Source: Rhodocyclaceae bacterium UBA1310
Lineage (GTDB): Bacteria; Pseudomonadota; Gammaproteobacteria; Burkholderiales; Rhodocyclaceae
Reading direction: 5' to 3'
Assembly (NCBI GenBank): GCA_002307175.1
Contig: DBTS01000038.1
Coordinates: 27,944 to 41,348 of the forward strand
DNA: 13,405 bases
Shown: positions 7,065-13,245 of the stretch, in pieces
Position numbering within the stretch: position 1 is the stretch's first letter
Layout: each line of letters opens with the position of its first letter
Translations under genes and position numbers: made by a program
The notes under the pieces: generated by a model
What the model saw: only the letters and a program-made list of their open reading frames with translations
What the model was told of the DNA's origin: nothing
Database searches by the model: none

Positions 7065-7748
7065 TCAAGAAGCAAGCCCGAGAAGCTCACGCGGGAACTC
7101 TTCAAGGCTTTCGATCACCTGCGCCACACCAGGGCAGGTGCGCAATTGCGCATGCCTCTCGCGTGGCCCGAGGGCGATCACATGCCCAATGCCTGCGGCA
7201 CGCGCAGACTCGATGCCGGAGAGTGAATCTTCGATAACGATGCATTGCGCTGGCGCCACCCCCAGGTGCTGCGCTGCCTGCAGGTAGATATCCGGCGCTG
7301 GCTTGCCCGCCATGCGGCCATTGTCATAGACGATCAGTTTGGGATCAAACCAATTGGCCAACACCAGATGATCGACGAAGAAGCGCAGATTGGTGATTTC
7401 GGACGATGTGGCAATGGTGTGCGCGATTCGATGCGTCTCAAGCGCATCAAGCAGCACAATCGCGCCGGGAGAGAGCACAAACCGCTCAGGGTGATCAAGG
7501 CACAGGCGCCGGTAAAGAGACTCCTTGAGTTCGGTCAGATCCGCCAGTTCCTGGCCCACTATGCTGCGCCCTGTGAGATACGCAAGGGTGTAGGCAATCG
7601 GCCGGCCATGCACATGCTCTGCAAACTCGGCTGGTGTCAGGCGGACGCGCCGCAAAGTCTGCGCGGCAACCTGCCAGGCCTCTTCATGAAAAGGGGAATC
7701 CCACAGCAAGACCCCGTTGAAATCAAAAATGACTGCAGAAAATTGCAT
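7065..7748 (-). CDS. HAD-superfamily phosphatase or phosphomutase-like protein
   Basis: A 227-residue cytosolic protein of the beta-phosphoglucomutase/phosphoglycolate-phosphatase-like HAD group, which hydrolyse or transfer phosphate on small metabolites. Motif I is FDFNGVLLWDS with nucleophile Asp9, motif II TIATSSE with Ser/Thr at 114-115, motif III Lys149 in AGKPAPDIY, motif IV IEDSLSG with Glu173-Asp174. A helical cap fills residues 18-85. The unusual point is Asn11 where most members have the acid/base Asp (DxD). This is seen in the codon AAC, not a reading ambiguity. Catalysis may be slower, altered or lost, though natural DxN members exist. The start at 7748 puts motif I where it belongs; an upstream extension to 7808 has no homology-like content. 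Substrate unknown. Confidence 0.9.
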   Translation of the reverse strand: MQFSAVIFDFNGVLLWDSPFHEEAWQVAAQTLRRVRLTPAEFAEHVHGRPIAYTLAYLTGRSIVGQELADLTELKESLYRRLCLDHPERFVLSPGAIVLLDALETHRIAHTIATSSEITNLRFFVDHLVLANWFDPKLIVYDNGRMAGKPAPDIYLQAAQHLGVAPAQCIVIEDSLSGIESARAAGIGHVIALGPRERHAQLRTCPGVAQVIESLEEFPRELLGLAS

Positions 7749-7880
7749 AGGATCACTTACGCCCACATACGCCGGATTGCTTTGCCCCGGTCTGCTGCGG
7801 CAGACCACCCCACCACCATGCTTCTAATCACGAGCATTTCATGCACATGATATGGTAGGCATGGCCGTGTCTTACCGCAA

Positions 7881-8561
7881 TCAGGGTCTACAATCTGGCA
7901 GCCTGCCGCTCTTCAAGGGTTGCGGGCATACGACAAACAGCTTCGCTGTGGCCAGCGGCTTGCCCTGCGGCATGCGCCGCAGGCTCACCCGGCGCGGATG
8001 CTCGTCTTCCACCCGGCCACGCGCCACCATCACCGCCCCGCGCTGGTAATCCACCCGGATCTGTTGCATGGCATCGCGCGAGGCGCTGTCGAAACTCACT
8101 TCGGCCACGCGCAGATCCGCCTCGCTGACGTCCAGGGTATAGCGCACAGAAGTGCCCTCCCCCTCGCCACAGGCATATTGGTGGTCAAACCCGACAACCA
8201 GTGCGTCGTCCTTGAACACCAGTTCATCGAGAATCGCGACAGAACACTGATCCCCTTTGATCGTTTCGCTGGGCACCCTGAATTCGCGTCTGTCGCGCAC
8301 CTCGCCCGTTGCGGTATCAACACGCTCGATCACCAGCTTGCGCGGGTCCGGGTTCTCCGGAATCGCGATATTGCCGACCGTGTGCCCCTTCCTGGGCGGC
8401 GTTACATCCTTTTCCAGCAGGCTGGCACGCAACTTCACCCCATCCGGCCCCGGTACACTCTCGGCGGACTGTACCGACTTCCAGGTCGCCTCCGCTGCTG
8501 CCGGCAAAGCCGCAACCGCAAAGCCCAGACCAATCATCAGGGGGAAAGTACCAATCCGCAT
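7881..8561 (-). CDS. Secreted protein of unknown function, 226 aa
   Basis: From the ATG at 8561 the protein starts with a signal peptide (MRIGTFPLMIGLGFAVAALP plus AAAEA, cleavage near residue 24) and continues as a hydrophilic, beta-rich chain with four cysteines (106, 131, 212, 224), two in CxVAILDE and YACGEGEGTS. No catalytic motif or repeat is visible and I do not recognise the family; a periplasmic or outer-membrane-associated role is the most that can be said. An open frame extends to 8867, but only the inner ATG gives a signal peptide, and the extension would cover the divergent ltaE leader. The ribosome site is weak. It is transcribed divergently from ltaE, with 353 bp between the start codons. 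Confidence 0.8.
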   Translation of the reverse strand: MRIGTFPLMIGLGFAVAALPAAAEATWKSVQSAESVPGPDGVKLRASLLEKDVTPPRKGHTVGNIAIPENPDPRKLVIERVDTATGEVRDRREFRVPSETIKGDQCSVAILDELVFKDDALVVGFDHQYACGEGEGTSVRYTLDVSEADLRVAEVSFDSASRDAMQQIRVDYQRGAVMVARGRVEDEHPRRVSLRRMPQGKPLATAKLFVVCPQPLKSGRLPDCRP

Positions 8562-8726
8562 GCAGGCAACCCAATCAAATTTGCATCCAATCCGACAGGA
8601 TACCCCGGTCAGCATAACTTTAGGGGTAGGGGCGGTGCCTTTGGGTAGGTCTTGAGTAGGGACTTTGGGCGCTGCTCTGCATACCGGGCCGATAGTGGCT
8701 CCATACAGGCTGGCCACCCCCCGCAA

Positions 8727-8756
8727 TTGCGCTGCGGCGGTCGACTTTGTTACACT
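8727..8756 (+). promoter_or_regulatory. Candidate extended -10 promoter for ltaE
   Basis: TTGCGC (8727-8732) is separated by 18 bases from TACACT (8751-8756), which is preceded by TG one base away (8748-8749), the extended -10 arrangement. Transcription would start near 8763, just before the three leader hairpins. The hexamers match consensus only partly, so support is moderate. Confidence 0.35.
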
Positions 8757-8762
8757 TACCAA

Positions 8763-8914
8763 TACATCAAGAGTCGAGCCGCAAGGCTGGACACCAACCT
8801 GCTCCCAGCAAGGTGGTACCCTCCTCAGAGGGGATGTGGCCAAACCGGCAAACTCGGGAATAACCACTCACCATCTCCTGCTTGTGGAGCCTTCAGCAAA
8901 ACAGGAGAAGCACA
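8763..8914 (+). promoter_or_regulatory. Structured 5' leader of ltaE, candidate cis-regulatory RNA
   Basis: Three hairpins follow each other with single-base spacers. H1 (8774-8791) has an AGCC/GGCT stem closed by a GCAA tetraloop. H2 (8793-8817) has 10 pairs, two single-base bulges and a CCC loop. H3 (8819-8832) is CCCTC-CTCA-GAGGG. Further on, TCTCCTG (8874-8880) is perfectly complementary to CAGGAGA (8902-8908), which contains the ribosome site of the GTG start. The same CTCC (8875-8878) can instead pair with GGAG at 8886-8889. The two pairings exclude each other, which is how translational switches work. It matches no riboswitch class I can recall. A regulatory role is inference. Confidence 0.4.
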
Positions 8915-9952
8915 GTGAGCCAACAATTCGCCAGTGACAATTACGCGGGGATCTGCCCGGAAGCCTGGCAAGCTATGCAGGAAGCCAACGCTGGCTCCGT
9001 TCCCGCCTACGGCGAAGATCCCTGGACCACCCGCGCTGCCGACGCCTTCCGCACACTGTTCGCCACCGACTGTGAAGTATTCTTCGCCTTCAACGGCACG
9101 GCGGCGAACTCGCTGGCACTGGCCGCACTGTGCCAGTCTTACCATAGCGTGATCTGCTCCTCGTTCGCCCATGTGGAAACGGATGAATGCGGTGCCCCCG
9201 AGTTTTTCTCGAATGGCTCCAAGCTGCTGCTGGCACGTACCCAGCAAGCCAAGCTCACACCGCAGGATATCCGCACGCTGGCAACCTGTCGGAGCGACAT
9301 CCACTACCCCAAGCCGCGTGCAGTGACAATCACCCAGCCTACCGAGACTGGCGAACTGTATTCTCTCGATGAGATCCGTGCCATCTCTGGCACCTGTCGC
9401 GAACTGGGCCTGCGCCTGCACATGGATGGCGCCCGGTTTTCCAACGCCTGCGCCGCGTTAGGCTGCAGCCCGGCGGAGATGACCTGGCAGGCCGGCGTGG
9501 ATGTGCTGTGCTTTGGCGGCACCAAAAATGGCATGGCGGTTGGCGAGGCGATTGTTTTCTTTGACCGCGAACTGGCCGACGGCTTCGATTACCGCTGTAA
9601 ACAGGCCGGGCAGCTCGCTTCGAAGATGCGCTTCCTCACCGCCCCGTGGGTCGGGCTGCTTGAATCCGGCGCGTGGCTGCGCAATGGTGCCCATGGCAAC
9701 GCCTGTGCCGCCCGCCTGAAGGCACGTGTGGCGGGCCTGCCGGGGATTGAACCGATCTTCCCGGTGGAAGCCAACGCAATCTTCCTGCGCGCGCCCGAGC
9801 ACGTGCTTGAGGGGCTGAGGGACCGCGGCTGGCGCTTCTATACCTTCATTGGTGGCGGCGCGCGCTTCATGTTCGCCTGGGATGCCCTGTTCGAGGAAAT
9901 CGACCGGTTGGCAGACGACATCGTGGCCTGTGTCGGTAACAAACCGGCCTAA
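8915..9952 (+). CDS. ltaE: Low-specificity L-threonine aldolase
   Basis: A 345-residue cytosolic PLP enzyme that splits L-threonine or L-allo-threonine into glycine and acetaldehyde, feeding glycine and one-carbon metabolism. The start is GTG at 8915: CAGGAG sits 7 bases upstream and the protein then begins SQQFASDNYAGICPEAW, the usual N-terminus of the family. Visible PLP-site elements are FNGTAANSLAL (60-70), His86 in SFAHVETDE stacking on the cofactor, Asp171 and Arg174 in HMDGARF, and the Schiff-base Lys204 in FGGTKNGM. Length is standard. It is transcribed alone. Upstream is a structured leader that can hide its ribosome site; downstream the stop codon runs into an A tract and hairpin that serves the convergent gene. 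Assignment is firm; the preferred threonine isomer is unknown. Confidence 0.93.
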   Translation: MSQQFASDNYAGICPEAWQAMQEANAGSVPAYGEDPWTTRAADAFRTLFATDCEVFFAFNGTAANSLALAALCQSYHSVICSSFAHVETDECGAPEFFSNGSKLLLARTQQAKLTPQDIRTLATCRSDIHYPKPRAVTITQPTETGELYSLDEIRAISGTCRELGLRLHMDGARFSNACAALGCSPAEMTWQAGVDVLCFGGTKNGMAVGEAIVFFDRELADGFDYRCKQAGQLASKMRFLTAPWVGLLESGAWLRNGAHGNACAARLKARVAGLPGIEPIFPVEANAIFLRAPEHVLEGLRDRGWRFYTFIGGGARFMFAWDALFEEIDRLADDIVACVGNKPA

Positions 9953-9974
9953 AAAAGGGGCGCCCAAGGCGCCC
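9951..9974 (-). terminator. Rho-independent terminator of the GH30 gene cluster
   Basis: GGGCGCC (9958-9964) and GGCGCCC (9968-9974) form a perfect 7-bp stem with a 3-base loop. Read on the minus strand it is followed by CCC-free T tract (six T from 9956 down to 9951, after one C). It is 48 bases past the GH30 stop. The T tract is the complement of AAAAAA that includes the last two bases of the ltaE stop codon. On the plus strand no T tract follows, so ltaE may rely on the hairpin only. Confidence 0.8.
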
Positions 9975-10022
9975 AAGAACCACTGGAGACAGTGGAAATC
10001 CAATTCTCAACCCGGTACCGGA

Positions 10023-12143
10023 TCACTGCACATAGGTCGTGATGCTCTGCGCCGGAACCGAGGCGGTAAACTTGTTGCCACTCACGGAAACGGCGTTGAG
10101 CTGGGCAAAGGTGCTGCTCGCGCTGGTCTGGTAAGGCGTCAGTGACGTCAGGGTTGCGTTGCTGATCTGGATCGGCAGATCAACAGCCGTGGTATTGCTG
10201 TTGACCACCACGATTACATGATGGCCGTTCCCTGCGTAAGCAGAGAAATACACGCCGGAGACTGGTTGTGCGGTGGCCGCATAGCGCACGTAGCCTGGCC
10301 GCACAAAACGCGAGAAATGCTCCATGCCAATCCCGAAATAGGTGGGATTGTTGCTACTGTCGATCAGCCCCGTAGGCTGATTGTCATTGGAATTGACAAG
10401 CCACCACCAGACATACGCGTTGTACTGCCCCACCGCCATCGCCGTGTGGATCTCGCTGGCTGCTGCGATGGCGTCTGCAAGGTTCGTCTTCCATGCCGTG
10501 GCAGAGCTGGTCTTGGCGGTGGAATCGAGATAATGCTCGGTCATCCACAGTTCCTTACCAGCGTTCTTCGCGTGCGTCGGATAGTAAGGATCTGACCCGT
10601 ACAGATGGCCACCGATGATCGAGATGTTTGCTGCTGCAGTGGCATTGTTGAGCGCGGCATCCGACATCGCCGCCGAGAAATAGAATGACTCTGGCATCAT
10701 CAGCTTGACGCTAGATCCATTCACTGCTGCTGCGCCATAGCTGGCAGCCCAGCTTGCCATCTGGTCTGCCGTCCAGAGGCAGGATTCATACGTCTGCGGG
10801 TCCCAATCCGGCTCATTCTGCATTGAAATCGCATACAGGCTGACGCTCTTCGCCGCAGCATAATTGATGTACGCATTCAGATAACTCGCGTAGTCGGCAT
10901 AGCTGGAAGTCGCGAGATTGCCGCTATAGAGCTTGCTCTTGCGGCTATCGTTATTGGTCTTCATGCTCGCCGGTGGTGTCCATGGCGTCGCAAAGATGGT
11001 GGCACCCAGATCCTGGGCTGCTTTCGCATTGGCCAGTTCTGCCGTCCAGGCACTGGTGTCAGCTGTTTTGGCAGCACTGTTCCAGGTGGTCGGCGCGATG
11101 CGCACGCGCATGATGCTCAGTCCCAAATCGCTGCTGTCAGTGCCGTAAAGCTTGCTGATCCGCGCAGCCGCCATCTGGGAATACCACGCATCCGATGCAC
11201 CGAAACCACGGATGGTTTGCGCTGCCGAACCAAAATCCACAGTTGCGGTTCCGGTTGCCGGTACCACTGTAAGCACAGTGGTTGCCGTCACAGAATTGAA
11301 GTCCGTTGAATCCTTTGGCGTGAACGTTGCGGTCAGCACCATTGAACCGGCAGTACTCATGACGGTCCCCAGGGCTGGGGAATAGGTGAAGGTTCCGGCC
11401 ACACCATAGAGCGTGGAAGCATTGAGCTGCGTGGCAGACAAGGCCGTTCCCTGTACAACGGGAGCCGGCTGTGCCCACTTCACGCCGGGATTCCCCTTGA
11501 CAACCGCCAGCGCCTGAGAAGCAGTGACTGTGTTGTAGTTTGCCGTGTCTGTCGGCGTAAAGGTTGCGGAAAGCACCACGCTGCCAAGCTTGCTGAGGTA
11601 GGCCCCCGTGGCAGGAGAGTAAGTAAAGCTGCCATCCACAGAAGCCTTGGCGCTCAAGGCCGAATCGCTGAGCCACGACCCATAGGTCGCCGCCATCGGC
11701 GCATCCCATACGACGGCGGGATTGGCCTTGTTGACCGTAAGACTGACTGTTTTGCTTGCCACCTGATACTTTGTTGTATCACTCGGCGTAAACGTCACGG
11801 TGAGCGTCTGCGTTCCGGCGTTGGGCACTGTACCCGCCAGGGGAGAATAGCTGAAACTGCCAGGAACCCCGGCCGTGGCATTGAGCTGGCTGGCACTCAG
11901 GGCTGTGCCATAGGTGATGGCTGTCGGCACGATCCATGACAGGCCAACGCTTGAGGCATTCACAGCATTCTGCGAACTGGCGGCACTGCTGCTCGCCCCA
12001 GCTCCCGACGAAGCACTTGTGGTTGTGACCGAAGCTGAATCACTCCCGCCGCCTCCACCTCCGCCGCCTCCACAGGCACTCATTACAAGCATGGCCAGCG
12101 CCATACATCCAGGGAAAATGTGCCTCACGAATTGGGCTCTCAT
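10023..12143 (-). CDS. GH30-family xylanase-like lipoprotein with three Ig-like repeats
   Basis: A 706-residue secreted glycosidase. Residues 1-24 form a lipoprotein signal (VMSAC, lipid Cys24), then nine Gly and an SDSAS/Ser-Ala linker to about 64. Three Ig-like repeats of about 75-78 residues follow (65-139, 140-216, 217-294), each with YG/QGTxLS..L.A, F.YSP..G, ATFTP.D...(Y/F). The GH30 barrel begins near TVDFGSAAQTIRGFGASDAW; acid/base Glu444 lies in ISMQNEPDW, nucleophile Glu536 in LWMTEHY; the side beta-domain ends the protein. Family-wide it should cut beta-1,4-xylan. The loop after YVWWW (577-581) reads LVNSNDNQPTGLI and lacks the IRRSYG arginine that binds glucuronic acid in canonical GH30_8 glucuronoxylanases, so substrate choice may differ. 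ATG at 12143 is preferred over a TTG 18 bases upstream. Likely co-transcribed with the esterase 92 bp upstream. Confidence 0.88.
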   Translation of the reverse strand: MRAQFVRHIFPGCMALAMLVMSACGGGGGGGGGSDSASVTTTSASSGAGASSSAASSQNAVNASSVGLSWIVPTAITYGTALSASQLNATAGVPGSFSYSPLAGTVPNAGTQTLTVTFTPSDTTKYQVASKTVSLTVNKANPAVVWDAPMAATYGSWLSDSALSAKASVDGSFTYSPATGAYLSKLGSVVLSATFTPTDTANYNTVTASQALAVVKGNPGVKWAQPAPVVQGTALSATQLNASTLYGVAGTFTYSPALGTVMSTAGSMVLTATFTPKDSTDFNSVTATTVLTVVPATGTATVDFGSAAQTIRGFGASDAWYSQMAAARISKLYGTDSSDLGLSIMRVRIAPTTWNSAAKTADTSAWTAELANAKAAQDLGATIFATPWTPPASMKTNNDSRKSKLYSGNLATSSYADYASYLNAYINYAAAKSVSLYAISMQNEPDWDPQTYESCLWTADQMASWAASYGAAAVNGSSVKLMMPESFYFSAAMSDAALNNATAAANISIIGGHLYGSDPYYPTHAKNAGKELWMTEHYLDSTAKTSSATAWKTNLADAIAAASEIHTAMAVGQYNAYVWWWLVNSNDNQPTGLIDSSNNPTYFGIGMEHFSRFVRPGYVRYAATAQPVSGVYFSAYAGNGHHVIVVVNSNTTAVDLPIQISNATLTSLTPYQTSASSTFAQLNAVSVSGNKFTASVPAQSITTYVQ

Positions 12144-12225
12144 ATACTCATCTCTTTTCAAATTTCAAATTTCCTCGAAGCGGAAGATGCAATCGCTCCG
12201 AGCAGCAGTCATGGTCATCACCGAT

Positions 12226-12247
12226 TAGAACCTGTCTAGAACCTGTC
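12226..12247. repeat. Tandem 11-bp duplication over the esterase stop codon
   Basis: tagaacctgtc occurs twice back to back (12226-12236 and 12237-12247). On the minus strand each copy ends in TTCTA. With two copies the esterase ends ...DRF-TAG; with one it would end ...DRF-TAA, so the encoded protein is unchanged. It looks like a recent slippage event. Confidence 0.75.
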
Positions 12248-13216
12248 AAAGAAGGTTTTGATTTCCTTCCCCGCAAAACTCGACGGCCAATGGCCGCCAT
12301 CTTTATAACCGCACCACACAACGGGATATCCGCTTGCACAGCCCTGGTACTCCACACATCCGTTGCTGCCTTCGGCAACTGTTGTGCTACTGCACTGGTT
12401 GCGGGATACGAATTCATCACGCGCAGCTACGCCATACTGGTAAGCCACCACCGCATCGGCTTCAGAGTGAAGCAGCATCGCAGCCACTTTCTTTGAAGAT
12501 GTTGAGCAACCGCTCCACAACGAGCCGGACATGGACGCTATGGCACGGAACGTTCCACCCATTTCACACCCAATGGCATTACTCATCATCCCGCCAAAAC
12601 TGAAGCCGGTGGCATACACTCGGGAAGAGTCAACGCATAAGCCCTGTTGCAACTGGGTCACCATGGCCTGGATGAAATTGATGTCCCTATCATTTGTATT
12701 GGCCCATCCGCTGTCCAACCCATTCGGGGCTACAAAAATCGCCGTATCACCGTAAAGATTCTTCAGTCCGTAGAATGGCGTGCCGCTCGCCCAGCTGTTG
12801 CCGTTATAAACATCAGTCGCAGCCCCGCCTGACCAATGCAGCCCGACAATCAAAGGGTAAGCCTTTGACTTGTCATAACCCGAAGGAACGCTGACCCAGA
12901 ATTCACGTGTGGTTCCGCCAGACACCAGTGAATACTTTCCGCTGCTGAACTGTGCAACGGCTCCGCACCCGGCACTAAGCTGGGTGGCAGACGTTGCGGC
13001 AGACGAATTCCACGATGAAGCCGCAGAGCTTGCTTGGCGAGAGGAAGACGAAGACGAAGACGAAGACAACGAGGATGCCGCAGCAGAGGAAGCAGAAGCT
13101 GCCGATGCGGAAGCTGCCGATGCAGAATCACTACTGCCGCTGCCGCCTCCACCGCAGGCACTCATGACACTCGTTGCCACCACAAGAAACACCAGTGCTT
13201 TTAACTTGATAGACAT
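12236..13216 (-). CDS. Lipoprotein esterase, CE1/PHB-depolymerase-like (feruloyl or acetylxylan esterase)
   Basis: A 326-residue alpha/beta hydrolase exported as a lipoprotein: MSIKLKALVFLVVATSVMSA then lipid Cys21, CGGGGSGSSDSAS, and a long Ser/Ala linker with a nine-serine run up to about 83. The catalytic domain shows LIVGLHWSGG (oxyanion region), nucleophile Ser206 in GFSFGGMMS, Asp254 in HSEADAVVAY and His309 in DGGHWPS, the order typical of CE1 and extracellular PHB-depolymerase-type esterases. At least eight Cys in the domain suggest disulphides. Next to a GH30 glycosidase, removal of feruloyl or acetyl groups from xylan is the best guess; PHB depolymerase is the alternative. ATG 13216 has AAAGG about 11 bases upstream; ATG 13225 (MRI) is the alternative, with that site too close. 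First-to-second gene distances are 29 bp and 92 bp, suggesting one transcript. Confidence 0.87.
   Translation of the reverse strand: MSIKLKALVFLVVATSVMSACGGGGSGSSDSASAASASAASASSAAASSLSSSSSSSSSRQASSAASSWNSSAATSATQLSAGCGAVAQFSSGKYSLVSGGTTREFWVSVPSGYDKSKAYPLIVGLHWSGGAATDVYNGNSWASGTPFYGLKNLYGDTAIFVAPNGLDSGWANTNDRDINFIQAMVTQLQQGLCVDSSRVYATGFSFGGMMSNAIGCEMGGTFRAIASMSGSLWSGCSTSSKKVAAMLLHSEADAVVAYQYGVAARDEFVSRNQCSSTTVAEGSNGCVEYQGCASGYPVVWCGYKDGGHWPSSFAGKEIKTFFDRF
13041..13130. repeat. Low-complexity linker repeats in the esterase gene
   Basis: gaagac is repeated about four times in a row (13046-13071 region) and encodes the serine run on the minus strand. Next to it, a 15-base unit like gaagctgccgatgcg is repeated and encodes SASAA SASAA. 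All unit lengths are multiples of three, so slippage would lengthen or shorten the linker without breaking the frame. Confidence 0.7.
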
Positions 13217-13245
13217 TATTCTCATGACCTTTAAATATCCAGCGC

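Noticed and set aside
7920..8648. 242-codon plus-strand frame opposite the secreted 226-aa protein
   Set aside because: Antisense to a frame with a good signal peptide; the plus frame is rich in His, Arg and Pro with no domain-like pattern.
8808..8823. T-box-like string AGCAAGGTGGTACC in the ltaE leader
   Set aside because: Matches GGUGGUACC of the T-box but lacks the following GCG, the stem I motifs and a specifier. The bases are better explained as the 3' arm of hairpin H2.
8763..8914. Glycine, SAM or cobalamin riboswitch upstream of ltaE
   Set aside because: I looked for the conserved cores of these classes and did not find them; only short chance matches such as ATCAAGAG are present.
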